Shown here: in pieces, positions 11,346-24,200 of the stretch
How positions within the stretch are numbered: position 1 is the stretch's first letter
Layout: each line of letters begins with the position of its first letter
NCBI GenBank assembly: GCA_035048495.1
Contig: CM068545.1
Location: 20,742,741 to 20,806,740, forward strand
DNA length: 64,000 nt
Direction of reading: 5' to 3'
DNA from: Euptelea pleiosperma
Lineage: Eukaryota > Streptophyta > Magnoliopsida > Ranunculales > Eupteleaceae
The notes under the pieces: model-generated
Told to the model about the DNA's origin: nothing
Seen by the model: the letters and a program-made list of their open reading frames with translations, nothing else
Databases searched by the model: none
Position numbers and translations under genes: made by a program

Positions 11346-13227
11346 GATGATTAATTCGTTGTTATGTCAACAAATTGTCCTATAAGGATGGTAATCCTTT
11401 TTAATTGTCCGACAGGGACATTAATTTTCTTTCTTTTGTTGATTGCCATACATGGACGTCAATCCTTATTGGAGCATTCCAAGTAAGTTCTCGCCATTCT
11501 ACCAAGAGCTTTCCTCCCCCTAACGGCGGGAAGACCGGTCCAAATAAATTGGTAACATACTAAAATGCCAACAATAGCTAAGACAATAAAAGATAATAAG
11601 TTCAAGACACATGGTTGGTACTTTGCACTCCTCTTAAATGAGTCTTATCTACCTTCAAGGTAGAGTAGTTGATGTAATTCATTTCATCATTCGTCCCCCT
11701 TTGCCTGGATTGTTTATTCAAGGTTCTTGGCATCGAGGTGGATCTTATTCAAACATTTGCAACATAATATTCCAATTAAATAACAATAGGATTTTACCTA
11801 ATCTTTTATGTCTGACCTCTATTACTTACGCCAAGCCCAAGGTTAAATGTTAGAGGACCAGTTCGGCACATACCCCAAACCCATGCGAGTTGGGTATACA
11901 TAAATCCCAAGGCATGAAGTTGATGTCCAAGAGCAGCCACGCCATAGGCATACTGTGGGTACGGGCAACCCACTAGTCCATAAACAAAATGCAATACTAA
12001 TGAAATATAGTCAAGCCAACAATTCAATTGTTTTCAATAAATATAATTCCAAATGGTCATCAAAAGTTTGACAAGGAAGTGGAATACGGGATTATTATCT
12101 TCAAGAAACTAAGTTACAAGTGAAAATAGAGATAAACCAATCGTCATTAACCGCTTATACTACCATACCAAACAAAAAATCTTACACCACAATTCAAGTA
12201 TCATAAATGTGGAAGTCAAGACTATTTTGTATACGCATAACATATGGCTTCGGTGACTCAGTTCACCACGGGTCACTGGTTCAACCCTGTCCGGGTCAAA
12301 CGGGTCAGTTAAATTTGGACTGGTTTTCTTCAAAATGTTGGGTCAAGAATCAAGATCAACCCATCCCGGTTTTGTTACCGAATTTTTTTTTTCTCGCATG
12401 TTATTAGCATACGTGGTCCCATTGATTGAACGGTTCGGATTGAGGGGTAATTAAACAGTATGTTCCCAAAATTTGACTACCAACATATCAATAAGAGTAT
12501 AAAGTTGAGAAAATCTACTAAATGGAGATATAAAGATCTAAACAAATTAGGAATTGTCATCCATTAAAAGATAAATACAAATTAACTCTATTCTTACCTC
12601 TTCCATGAGCAATTAATGAAAATTCTGAGATCTCACTATTTTGGATATGATGAATAGAGAAATAAGGAAAGTGTTTAGGATATAAATGAGTATACAATCC
12701 TATACACCGTTTAATACCCATGAGTTGCCAATAAATATTAATGTTACCATTAAGGACAAAGAGAAACAAATTCAATTTAAAAAAAAAACCCAACTAATAA
12801 GGAAACCAAGTGAAACAAAATGGAAAGAATTCATCAATGTCCTTAAATTCAGATTTTTGTTTAGAAACATTTAATATGGGAATAATTCATCACCGTCCTT
12901 AAAAACGAATCATCTTATGACTTTTGAATGGAAACAATTTGTGAAAATCATCATAGTTGCTGGGTTTCCATTCTTTACACAAATATAATTAAAGTCGAAG
13001 AAAGAGCAATTATCCACGTATAGCCCTTGATTAACACACAACAGGTATATATCCACACATTACAAGCATGTGATCTAAAAACAAAATGGTCATCTATCAA
13101 GCATGCTTGTTAATCGTTGAATCCAAAAAAAAATACCTGGTGTGGATAGATGATGTTGAGCACCACGGATTCACGCCTACCGCTCAACACTTGATGGAAT
13201 ACGAGAGAATAGAGCGTGCTGATAACG

Positions 13228-13399
13228 TGTTGTGAATCTGAATCTGATAATATTTCTATTGATCAACACACATATATATAGCCCTTGATCAGGACGTTAC
13301 AAAGTAAATGCCGAACCGTTACAAAGTAAATGTCGATAGTGTAACTGACGCCACATAAGCGGCGGTCAGCCATCGGTTACAACCGTTACGTTTACAACA
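13228..13399 (-). repeat. Copia 5' LTR (right copy)
   Basis: TG...CA ends, 172 bp, followed on the plus strand by AAAAA (TSD). GATAACG at 13221-13227 adjoins it; read on the minus strand this opens the primer-site-like CGTTATCAGCACG. Confidence 0.9.
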
Positions 13400-14157
13400 A
13401 AAAATTGATTTTAATGATTTTAACATAAAAAAGTGGTGCTGAAATTTGAAATTTGAAAATTAAAAAAAAAAATAGAATTTAACGGAAATTTAACGGTTTT
13501 CTTATAACCCTCTTATCTTATATGGCTTCAATAATGAGTGGCCGAGATCCACTATGCTTCATATCGATGGCTGAGATTAACTCCCACCAGATTTTGACAA
13601 ACACTTTGTCGAAAAGTGCCGCCGGCACGGGCCACCCACGCATATATCAAGAGAACTCAGTTATATTCTCTTATCCATCCATCTAATGTGGACGGTTAGA
13701 TAAAGAGTGGTTGAGATCAAATCCATCGGTTAGATTTCAGCCACTCAATTCGCCTCATTTGACCTCAATTTATTCAAAATTTAAATTTCAACACTGTTAT
13801 TTTTTGTTATTTCTGTTATTTTTCCATTTCTCCCTCCGTACGTTACAATCCGTTATAACAGCTGTTATAATGGAAAAAGCGGTAACGCCCCAGTCCGTTA
13901 TACCGTTTGAGGGGCGAAGGCACCCAATTTTTGCAAATGCTTTTGTCAGAGAGTGCCGTGGGCATTGGCCATTTACTATTCTATGTAACAAAACACATTG
14001 GTTGCCTCCCAACTTATACCTCCTCTTATAAGCATCAACAAAGAAGGGCCGAGATCTAATCCTCCCCAAATGGCCGGTGGATCTCCACCATTCACTTGAT
14101 TTTGGCACATTCTTTGTCGAGGAGTGCCAATGGCACGGGCACCCACCAGTTTAATAT
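13400..14157 (-). repeat. Family Y repeat, inverted, right part
   Basis: This continues the block interrupted at 9536: TTTTAACATAAAAAAGTGG, CCTCTTATCTTATATGGC, AACGG core (13790-13925), then GAGTGCCGTGGGCA and CCTCCCCAAATGG. It is related in inverse to 1447-2200. No gene is seen. Confidence 0.6.
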
Positions 14158-14293
14158 AAAATTTGGTAGTCAACTCGGGTCAACACTGGTCAAATGACAG
14201 TAGATTTTTTAAATTGTGAGGTGGGGGAGGGGGGGTATGTCAAATTTTAAAGATAACATGGGGGGTATGTCAAAAATTCCTTTTTTTTTTTCT

Positions 14294-14561
14294 TTAATTA
14301 GATGTGAACGCGGGTCCCCGCGCGCGCGCCTTCCCCCTCTACAAGTCAAAATCTTGCTTTTCTTATCTCTTTCGTTCCACCTAAAAGTCAAAATCTTGCT
14401 TTTCTTATCTCTTTCGTTCCACCAGAAATATCTCTAGATAGTACGTAAACGCTTTGCAGTTTGCACCACTCCAGCAGAAAGAAAAATCTCTGCAAATACG
14501 CATTGTCGGAATCTGACGAGGCAAAAATTTTAGGTGATCAGAGTTGTCTCGAGTTGCAAAC
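14294..14561 (+). promoter_or_regulatory. Proximal promoter and 5' leader of the receptor kinase
   Basis: Similarity to the region upstream of the second copy (61470-61666) starts at TTAATTAGATGTGA, immediately after the MULE-like end at 14280. It continues to the ATG, sharing CATTGTCGGAATC and TTTAGGTGATCAGAGTT. A 42-bp direct repeat (14343-14384 and 14385-14424, containing CTTTTCTTATCTCTTTCG) is present here and single in the second copy. No TATA box is assigned with confidence. Confidence 0.55.
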
Positions 14562-15259
14562 ATGTTGAGGGAAGAGGTGATTACGTTGTTTGGGCGTTTT
14601 TTCTTTGTTTGGGTTATTTGGTTCACTTGCTTTGTGTCGTTCGCATTCGGAGAGACTTGTCTGCCAGCTGAAGAAGGTAATTAATGTCTCTAGTTCTTCT
14701 TAAAGTGTTGTAAAACTGAATTCATGGCGGATTTTCTTAAGTTCTCAAAAGGTTCCTACAAATTGACCAACTTGTCGTCATCCCTTTCGTGGCTGATCTA
14801 GCAATCACGGATGGAGATGAGCATGACAACCAGTTGAACAAAAGGATATTTTCGTCATTGAATTTATTTATTTAATTGTATGATATATCTTTTGTTTTCG
14901 ATTAGATTAATTATAACTGTCAGACCAATTTGATCCTCTCTAACGTTAGAAGAAAGCTTACTCCTATAGCATAGATAGCCGGAGGCTATTGGGAGGTTAT
15001 TAAAGTCTTTTTGCGATTTTAACCATGAATTTTTTTTACTGTTTTTTTCTTGCTTTTTAGTGGATGCTCTACGACAAATAGGGAGGACGTTAGGGAAGAA
15101 CAACTGGAACTTTGACATAGATCCGTGCAGCGGAGAAGGGGGATGGGCGACGCCTAAGTTCGTGCAGGAGGAGAACTTCGAGAATACCGTCCGCTGCGAC
15201 GGTGGCTATAACAAGACCGACGGCGGCAATAACAAGACCGTCTGCCACATCGCCACCAT
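14562..15259 (+). other. Receptor kinase exons 1-2: signal peptide and N-cap
   Basis: Exon 1 encodes a hydrophobic leader ([21 protein letters not shown]) ending in LPAEE, in splice phase 1. Exon 2 encodes the family's conserved pre-LRR block: [20 protein letters not shown], then [11 protein letters not shown], a Cys-containing N-glycosylation region (NKT occurs twice), and CHIAT. It ends in phase 2, which fits the exon 3 start at 40326. ATG 14562 is chosen because the leader follows directly and the second gene copy has a matching short exon. Intron 1 (14677-15060) shows no insert. Confidence 0.88.
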
Positions 15260-18200
15260 GTACCTCTCTCTCTCTCTCTCTTTACTAGTCTAGAGCTTAT
15301 GTTTTCATACCCGACCAGTCATCGAGGGACCGGGTCACTGGGTCACCGGTTCAACCGCTGGGTCAAAAACTTATCCAAATGCTAAAATATAGCATATGCT
15401 ATATCCTGTGCCATATAGGGCCGTCTCGATCCAAGTTGAGGCCTAAGGCGAAAACTCTATATAAGGCATTTTTTATATTTAATATATTAATATATATAAC
15501 ATTAATTAAAAAATTAAACCCTTTTATAATGAAAATTTTTATATAAAAATTCTTGATAATAAAAGAACTACGGAAAAAATTTAGATGCAAAGGACTCCCA
15601 TTGTTGTCGATGCAGAGGACTCTCGTAACCTTACATATATCATTTTTAGGGCTCAATAACTACATGGATGTTCAGCCCACCTATTGGTGAATAAGCACAC
15701 TAAAAATCAGCTTGATTGATGATTTCTAACCCTTGGATTTACTACCCATGCCAAAAAACATACTTGAATCCAAGGGCTAGAATCATGTTCTAAAAAGTAC
15801 TAAAATCTATGGCTGGAGATAATCAATCAGGTTGATTCTTAGATTTTACATCCACTAAAGGGTGGGCTAAAAATCTGTGGTTAGTGGGACTTGGGCTGGG
15901 GGCCTTCTCTCACGAAAGGGCCTTAGGCGACTGCCTTAATGGCCTTAAGGTAGAGCTAGCCTGGTGCCATATATATTTTAGCATATGGCAGCTTTACGGG
16001 TCAAAGAATCAAAACCCATTTCATGTACAAGTCCAACGGCTATAAAAACAACTCCAAATAATGCTCAAAATCCCACTGTTAAAATCATCACATGATTGGC
16101 TGATCAGCAGTCACAATATGAGCCATGTGACAAATTTTTAGAGGATGCTGACCATATGGATGTTTGGCCAATCCCTAGATGGACCTACAAACCAAAAGTC
16201 AGCCTGATTAGTGATTTCAAACCTTTTGATGTCGAACCCCAAATAATGCTCAAATTCCCATGTTTTAATTAACCTAGGAAAACGAGTCCCATCCAAAAAT
16301 AGAATTGAGATATAGCATTGCACCATTGGAGCATTCCATGCCAAATAAAGCAACATGGCACTGTAGCTATCTAAAAATATAGTATTGAGATGGCATATTG
16401 GCAATTTAGCGTTGGAGATGCTCTAAAATGCTAAAACCCTATCTCAATGCTATATTTTGAGACAGCTACAATGCCAAAATGCTAAGTTGGCACCGCATAC
16501 TCCAATGGTGCAATGGTATATCTCAATGCTATTTTTGGATTGAACTCAATTTATAGGCTGAGTTTAAGAATTTGAGCATTATTTGGGGTTTAACATCAAA
16601 AGTTTGAAATCACTAATTTTTGGTTTGTAGGTCCATCTAGGGATTGGCCAAACATCCATACGATCAACATCCTCTAAAAATGTGCCACGTGGCTCATATT
16701 ATGACTGTCAAGGCAACCATGAGTTGATTTTAACCGGGGGAATTTGAGAATTATTTGGGGTACACAAAACCCATAAATGCAACCACATTCTAGTTATAGC
16801 CGTTGGATTTGTGTATTGAATGTGTATCAGAGTCAAAACCCATAAAGCTGCCATATGCTATATCCTGTCCCAAACTATATTTTGGCATACACATCGCACA
16901 GCATTGGAGCACCACTTTTTGACCCATCGTGCTAAATTTTAGGATAGCATGGTGGGATAGCACAATGTTGGAGATACTCAAAGTGTTGTATTGGAATCGT
17001 TTTCATGGGCTATTTTTAAACTGAAAAATTTGAACTTTTTTCCGGAGAGAATTTTTGAAGGGGCGAAATTTTGAAACGGCAATCACATACACCAATCACA
17101 TTGTGCCACTTGTACCAAAGTTAACTAAGTTTTAACCTAGGTTACTTAAAATTTTTTTTTTTTAAATCAACACAAAAATTAAACAAAAATGTTCAATTAC
17201 TTTTTGGGATGTCTAAAAGCAAAACTCCTTCCTCTTCGTCTTCGTCTTCGTCTTCCTCTCCCCTTTTCCACCTGCAAACCCCTTTTTCTTTCCTCTCCGT
17301 TATACTTTGCAAAGACTATGAGATAGTCTGAATTTTTCCTCTTTGATGAATGATTTCAAACAAGTAAGATTTTCTCTATATTCAGAGAAAGTGTCACTGG
17401 ATGTTGGTTTCTGGACAAGTTGTGTGAGAGGTAACTCTAATTTTAAATGAATTTTAGGGAATTTTTGACATACCCCCTATGTTTTCATCTATATTTGATA
17501 TACCCCACAAGTTGAAAAAGCTGACATACCCCTATGACCCGGTCTATTGTACGTTGACTGATGTTGACTTGAATTGACTAACAGTTATATTTTTAAAGGA
17601 CAAAAATGCCCCTTCTTTAGAACAAGTGGTTTGGGTTAAAACCCTAATCCCAAATAAAACAGTTGTCGTGGACGGCCGGCCATGAGACTCCAATAGATTG
17701 GCCGCCCATCACCGGCAACTAACTCACCGGAGTCTCGTGGCCGGCCGAGTACCATTTCGGCTTTGGTTGAATTTTATGTTGCTGTCGTCTCGGAAGAAGG
17801 AATTAAGTGTGATTTGGTTTTTTTTTTTTTTCTGTATCCTATCCGAATTCTTGAAGACGATCTGTAGATTTTATCCGAATTCTTGAAGATGATCTGTAGA
17901 TTTGATCCAACAGTTCGGAGTTCTCCCAAATGTCTCCCTTGTAGTGGATTTTTTTTACAAGCGCCTTGTTCTGGATTGAAGACAATATTACGAGCCACAA
18001 TCATTTTTGGTTTGGAAGTAATGACTACCTCAGCTCAAGTTCTATTCCAGACCCCTCAAAATTACTACCGTCGTTTTCCCACGGATCCTATGCTGTTGTA
18101 CATGGGAACACCAAAAAAAGTTCTGAATTTTGCCCATTAAGCTGCTTTGCTGCAACAATTTCGACTTTGCTAGAATCCACGGCATAGGGAACGCCCAGTA

Positions 18201-21200
18201 TTAGTAGAACAGAGAATGATAACAATGGAAACTTCTAGAAAATCCATCTGATTACATGTTAAGAGTGCTAACCACTCTATGCACATAACCCGTGTTCATG
18301 AGATTTCTTTTTGATGGATCATACAAATTCGTAGTATTATTAGGCTCGATGCATTGCAGCAATGAATAATCTGAAAATTTTCAAACCCACAACAACCATC
18401 AAACTTTATACACCTGTGAAAGCCATCAAAAAGTTCTTAATTGACGATGACGAGAGATGCTTTCTCACTCTATTAAGTAGGAATTTTTGACCAAAAGAGA
18501 CGAGCCATTGCATGAGCTCTGAGAATTGACCTTCTCTTTGCGACGGACGGACGGGTGGGCAATTGTGGGTAAGCGGAGGAAAGCAGCGTGGGAGTCGTTG
18601 AGGGAGCCGGTGGCGGCACAAAGTACAGAGTACAGCAAAGGAATGGTGAGAAGTTTTTGGGTAACATGGGTTTTGGGAATTTTAAAAATCATGGGCATTT
18701 ACGTCATTTTGGCGCTTACAGGAGAAGCACATGACGTTCTGCCGTTAGTCAACCATGGTCCTAGCTGGTGGACTGGGTCATAGGGGTATGTCAAATATAG
18801 ATGAAAATATGGGGGGGATATGTCAAAAATTCCCTAAATTTTAATTGAAGAATTCGGGTTATGAATGAAGAACGTTTCCAAATTCGACCGCCGAAATAGT
18901 AAATTAAGGCTAAAGCTTCATTGATTTGATCTTCAAAGATATCAGCAGCGAGGGAGGGAAAACAAGAGAGATTCTGATGGATTAGGTTTTCCTTGGACTT
19001 TGCTTCCATGGCTGTATTGAGTCCTATCTTTGGTCTTCCACAACCGGTTGAAAGGATCCAACTTCATGATTTCTGCACTGCTGGATTGAGGGAGAGTGGT
19101 GGAGAGATCGAGGATGAACCACATCACGTCGTCAAAGAGAAGATCTACGTCACAGTGGGGAAAGATGATATGAACCTTGCTCTCAAGTAAGATATTAACG
19201 GCCTTATATGAGGAAGCCGCAACCTCCCAAGCTCCTTTAATGCAGTTAACTTAAATTCGCTTTCTTTTATTCAATGAACTTCTCAACTTAAATAACAATT
19301 CTCTTTAAAAGGAAAGAGTCTTGACGAAGGCAACTTCTACATAAAACTAGGAAACTTCTAAATAGAGCATAAATAAACTAGGAAATGGAAACCAGAGATA
19401 AACTACGAAAAAAGAAGAAATAGGAAGGCAAGGAATATGTTGGATCGTATCATTCCACCGCCCATAGCCAAAACCTTGTCCTCAAGGTTAAAATCTGGAA
19501 ATCGGGTAGAAAAAGTTAGACTAAGACTCCCACATAGTGTCATTCGATTATAGAATGGGCCCTACTCACCATCATCCGACCACTCATCCTACATAATAAA
19601 TAATTGTTTTTGTTTGCATTGGTGACCTCAATGAAAACGGTCATCGCAATTATAACAAAGCCCTCGGCTTCGTCGCTCATCCATTTCAGTCGGTGTGAGC
19701 TTCCGAATTGGAATACATGGAGGGGGGTCTGGAGGGAAAGGGTCGGGTGGACGGTTGTTCAATGGTAGAGGTAACCGACCCGTGGTTGCACGGGTGAAAT
19801 GTCGACTGAAAGCAAATTTTTCCTCTACCGTGAATGCAAGTTGTCCGACATCGACGAGGGTCCCCGGATTAAGCATTTTGACCTCATTTCGAACATCGTC
19901 GCGGAAGCCACTAATAAAACAGTCCACCATATATTCCTTTGGGAGATGAATAGCAAGGTTGACAAGCCGTTCGAATTCATCATGATATTCGGCAACGGAT
20001 CCCTTTTGTTGTAACTTTGAAAGAGCCTCGCCTGGTCGACGAAAAGTGGAGCCCCCAAACCGAGCGCAAATGGCCGTGGAGAATTCTTCCCACCCCACGT
20101 AACGGAAGATTGCTTCATCCAATTAAACCACTAGATCGCTTTTCCGTCCAAGTGGAAAGACGCAATAGATATTTTTTTGTGTTTGGGGTTTGATTATAAG
20201 CAAAGAAGTGCTCTGCTTGGTAAACTCAACTAACCGGGTCATCACCATTGAAGTGGGGAAAATCGACCCTCGGACCTTCGGGTTGGGCCGATCTGATCGT
20301 AGGATCAGGTTGATGATTGGGTACATGATTAGTGCCTGTCGCAGTAGATGGATGTTATCGATCTCCAAAGATCTGGTGCATCATTTCGGTGAGTGCAATC
20401 ACACGTTCCTGCAGTTGGGTGGACAGCCCAGCAACTGTCTCCCTTATCTCGTTCAATCCGTTTTTTAGATAATCAATCCTCTCTTTGTTAGTCATCTTGG
20501 ATCGATGGCTCTGATACCAATTGATATGAACCTTGCTCTCAAGTAAGATATTAACGGCCTTATATGAGGAAACCGCAACCTCCCAAGCTCCTTTAATGGA
20601 GTTAACTTAAATCTGCTTTCTTTTATTCAATGAACTTCTCAACTTAAATAACAATTGTCTTTAAAAGAGTCCTGATGAAGGCAATTGTGGGTATCATAAT
20701 TTGATTTCTGTGGCACGAGGCAGATTCGGGGCAGAACAGTCTTTTATTGGATGATCCATAGGAGTACAGACCAGCTGGCGGCCAGTGATCAGCTGGCGGC
20801 TAGTGACCAGCTGGTGGCCTTCGACCAGCTAGCAGCCCGTGACCAGCTGGCGGCTCATGACCAGTTGGCGGTTCGTGACCAGATGGCGGTTCGGACCAGA
20901 TGGCGACCCGGATCCGTTTGGCGGACCATGACCACCAGACAGTCCCAGATCGCCCAATGGGACAAACCCAATGGTCGAGCCTTACTGGCAAGACATTCGT
21001 GGACCCTAAGTTAGAGACAGGGCGAGGGCGGGCAAGAGCAGCCAGGGCTGACCCCCCCTTTTCGGAACAGAGAGAGACACTCAGCAAACACAGAAATAGA
21101 CCACAAACAGGATGCGGAGAGTAACAACAATGAACGGGCCACCTTCGGTCCGGCCAATGAAAAGAGACCTAAAAAACATAATAGAAAGAAAGAAGAGATG

Positions 21201-24200
21201 GGGGGTCTATAAATAGAGGACCCCTCCCCTACAGAAAGGGATCGGATCTTTTCCAGAACAATTCTCAGACCAGAGAAGGGAAAGAGGGAGAACCAAATCA
21301 TATCAGAAGAGAGAAGTCGAGGAAGAGGAGAAACTACCTTTTCTTTTCTTTGAGAGATATCCCTCGTGTGTGTCTGGCCGTAGCGGAGCCTTTCTTGACT
21401 TGATCGTTGGAGTGTCTTTGGCAGGTACACCACCCACCTTGCTTCGGAGGAGGTGATTGAGGAGCAGGAGCGGATCTGGAGTCGCAGCAGGCAAAATGAT
21501 GGAGTCTTGAAGACGGAGAAGGCTTTCTACAGCAGCTCTCTCGTTGGCAACCGACCTTAGCCTTGTGTAGGTGATCTTCTTAGAGTCGGACATCTTGTGC
21601 TTGAGATTTGTAGAGCTGTTCGGAGTGCGAAGAAGTTTTATGTACAAAAGGAGAACATTCTATTAATAGAAAGTATCTGTTGACTTTGAAGGTGGGAGGG
21701 TAAGATTACAGTTTTTGCCCCCACATTTTTTGGCGCCATCTGTGGGAAGCGACAAGAAGCTTCCTAACGCAATAGAGAAGAAGTGATGGTAGTAACACGA
21801 CAAATGAGTGCTCGAAGAAGAGAGGCCGCGAATCACGACGCGGATCTAAGAGACACCTTGACAGAAAGAAGGAGAGCTAGGAATGAGCAAGAAGCTCAGC
21901 TGCTAGAAATAGAGATACTGCGGAGGGAGAATGATCGGCTTAGATGCCAAATAGATAAGCATCCCATCAACGCAGACTATGCATCAGATAACAACGGTGA
22001 GGACCATCCAGTAAAACATCAAGACGTAACAAGGAGCCGACGGAGGAACTCCGCTTCAAAAGAGTCTGACCTCAGGAACCATCGGCACAAAGAAAGAAAT
22101 GAATCCCTCACCAGGAGAGTAGCAGAGCCAGACCCCACTTACTATGGTGGAAGCTCCCAATCGTCAGAGTAGGTTACCAAAAGGCAAATAGCGAACATGG
22201 TCGCGGAGCTGCTAGGCAAAAAAGAGACGCTTGCCGACAAGATGACAGCCATAGCCACTCGCGTACCTCAGAATTCCCCGTTTGTGGAGGATATTCAGAA
22301 ATATCAAGCTTCGAGCTCATTTTCTTACCCAAAGTACCCGACCTATGCGGGAACATCTGATCCGGTGAACTATGTGCTATGCTTTAGAAAAACAATGACC
22401 ATGTGGGAGTTTGAGGACCGACTACTGTGCCGAATGTTTCCTTCCACCTTAAGTGATGGAGCCCTCGTTTGGTTCAACCAGCTGCCCTCCCGCCCCCGTT
22501 CAATTCGCAATTTCATTGAGCTTAGTACTAAGTTCATCGCCCATTACTCCTGTAACAAGCTGTGCAGCAAGGACGTGGACGTATTCTTCGACATCAAGAA
22601 AAACTCCGACGAGACAATCAGGGAGTTTACTAAAAGATTCTGGGCGGTGATGATGACAGTAGAGCAGTGCGACGATAAGCATGCCATCACCGCCTATCGG
22701 AAAGCTCTTCCAGTCACAGCTGATCTCTATCGGTCTTTGACTAAGAATCGGCCTGTAAATATGGAGGTGCTGTTCGAAAGGGCGGAAAAGTACGCTAAGT
22801 TGGAGGACGATATCTTTCGACACGGACGGAAGCCAGATGCATCTGTCCACGAAGTGTCGGATTCTCCAAAGGAAGAAAAACCAAAAAAAGATTCAAAGAA
22901 AAAAGAAAAAGGCAAGGGAGTGGCGAGACCATTGGGGATAGTAAGGCTAGGAGATCGGAGAGAGTTCGCCTTGTTGAACGCATCCCTCGGCTAGGTGCTC
23001 AACCAGATCAAAGATGAGAAATATTTGAGATGGCCCCAGCCCATGAACCAGGAGACAAAGGACACGAGAGATAAGAGTAAGTTCTGTGATTTCCACAGAG
23101 ATCATGGACACGATACCGATAATTGCTGGATCCTAAGGCACCGGATCCAAGATTTGATCGAGCAGGGCTATCTAAAGCAGTTTTTAGCCAAGAGGGAGCA
23201 GGAGAATAAGGGGCCAGGCCCCACATTGGGGCACCGCCAGCTCCCAACAACCACCATGCACCCAAGCAAGGAGCGATTATCGATGTCATACACGGCAGTG
23301 TCCAACAACTATCGCGTAAGAAAGAGGAAAGACAATGAAGGACCAAGATCCGAAAGCTTTAGGAAGCTAGAGAGGTGTATAACCTAGGCCGAGGCCCTCG
23401 GATGTCTGAGCCCCCAGACCCTACTGACGTGAACTTGGATTCTGTCATCAGCTTCTCCAAACAAGACCTGGAAGGGGTGGAGCATCCACATGATGATGCC
23501 TTGATCCTGACCCTCCCGATTAGCACGTATGAAGTGCATCGCATCTTGGTGGATCTTGGAAGCTCGGCCGAAATCTGTTCATCGAAGTGTATAAGAGAAT
23601 GGGGCTGCCGCCCACTTCACTAGAACGACCCAATATCCCATTGATCGGATTCAACGGCCAGAAGGTATACACTCGGGGAACGATTACTCTGCCAGTCAGA
23701 TCTGGCCTGGTAATGACCATGACTCAGTTCATGATCATCGACACTCGGTCTCCCTACAATGCCATTCTCGGGCGAGGATGGATTCATGAGAGGAAGGCTG
23801 TCCCCTCCACCTATCACCAGATGATCCTGTTTCCTACCGAACAGGGGACCATGGAGATTCGGGGAGACCAAGTTTCGGCCAAGAGATGCTACTTGATAGC
23901 CCTTGCCTCACGAGCTCACTATCGGAGGAGGAAAACCAACATTGAACGCTTCCACCCGATGAACATATGTCAGAGGTAGCGTATGGCTGCGAGCTAGTAG
24001 CTGGCCGGCGTCTCGATAACGAGCTGGCAGCTCGACATCTGTCGACTGAATAAGTGACTTCAGCATTCCTTTCCAACCTTCCCGGTACATCAGCGGGAAG
24101 GTCATCAACTAATATCTCGGCATAGCAGCCAGCAGGGCTTTTCCCGGACAAAAGGCCAAAAGAGAATCTAGAACGGGAAAAGCCCACAGTAGAGCCGATA

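Larger units (their letters stand above)
9537..13399 (-). mobile_element. Defective Ty1/copia retrotransposon with identical LTRs
   Basis: LTRs of 172 bp (9537-9708 and 13228-13399) begin TGTTGTGAATC and end TTTACAACA. I found no difference between them. AAAAA flanks both sides as a 5-bp TSD, although the flanks are A-rich. Read on the minus strand, the tract CCAAGGGGGAG beside 9708 is the polypurine tract, and GTTATCAGCACG beside 13228 occupies the primer-site position. Remnants of pol run from 11340 down to 9990. No frame is intact and the central RT is missing. The first 1.9 kb of the interior (13227-11340) shows no recognisable gag. Confidence 0.9.
7990..14280. mobile_element. Decayed Mutator-like composite with nested inserts
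   Basis: The right end (14158-14280) closes with GGGGTATGTCAAAAATTCC, the same terminus as the well-preserved element at 17457-18834. The left end near 7993-8100 keeps GAAAAAGCTGACA and a CATTTGACCAGTGTTGACTC stretch whose inverse lies at 14160-14200. The interior holds an inverted repeat (8125-8697), family Y sequence and the copia element. That all this is one element is an inference from matching inverted ends; no TSD could be read. Confidence 0.4.

Noticed and set aside
12207..12874. Short plus- and minus-strand frames in the copia interior
   Set aside because: No gag or host motif; GGGTCACTGGTTCAACC is a dispersed repeat patch.
20800..21433. Open frames on both strands across the 5' LTR (95-140 codons)
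   Set aside because: They are translations of the 18-bp array and LTR leader, repeated in the 3' LTR, with no domain.
22500..22850. Minus-strand open frame of 116 codons over Tat gag
   Set aside because: It is the shadow of the gag frame; composition is not protein-like and the plus-strand frame has recognisable motifs.
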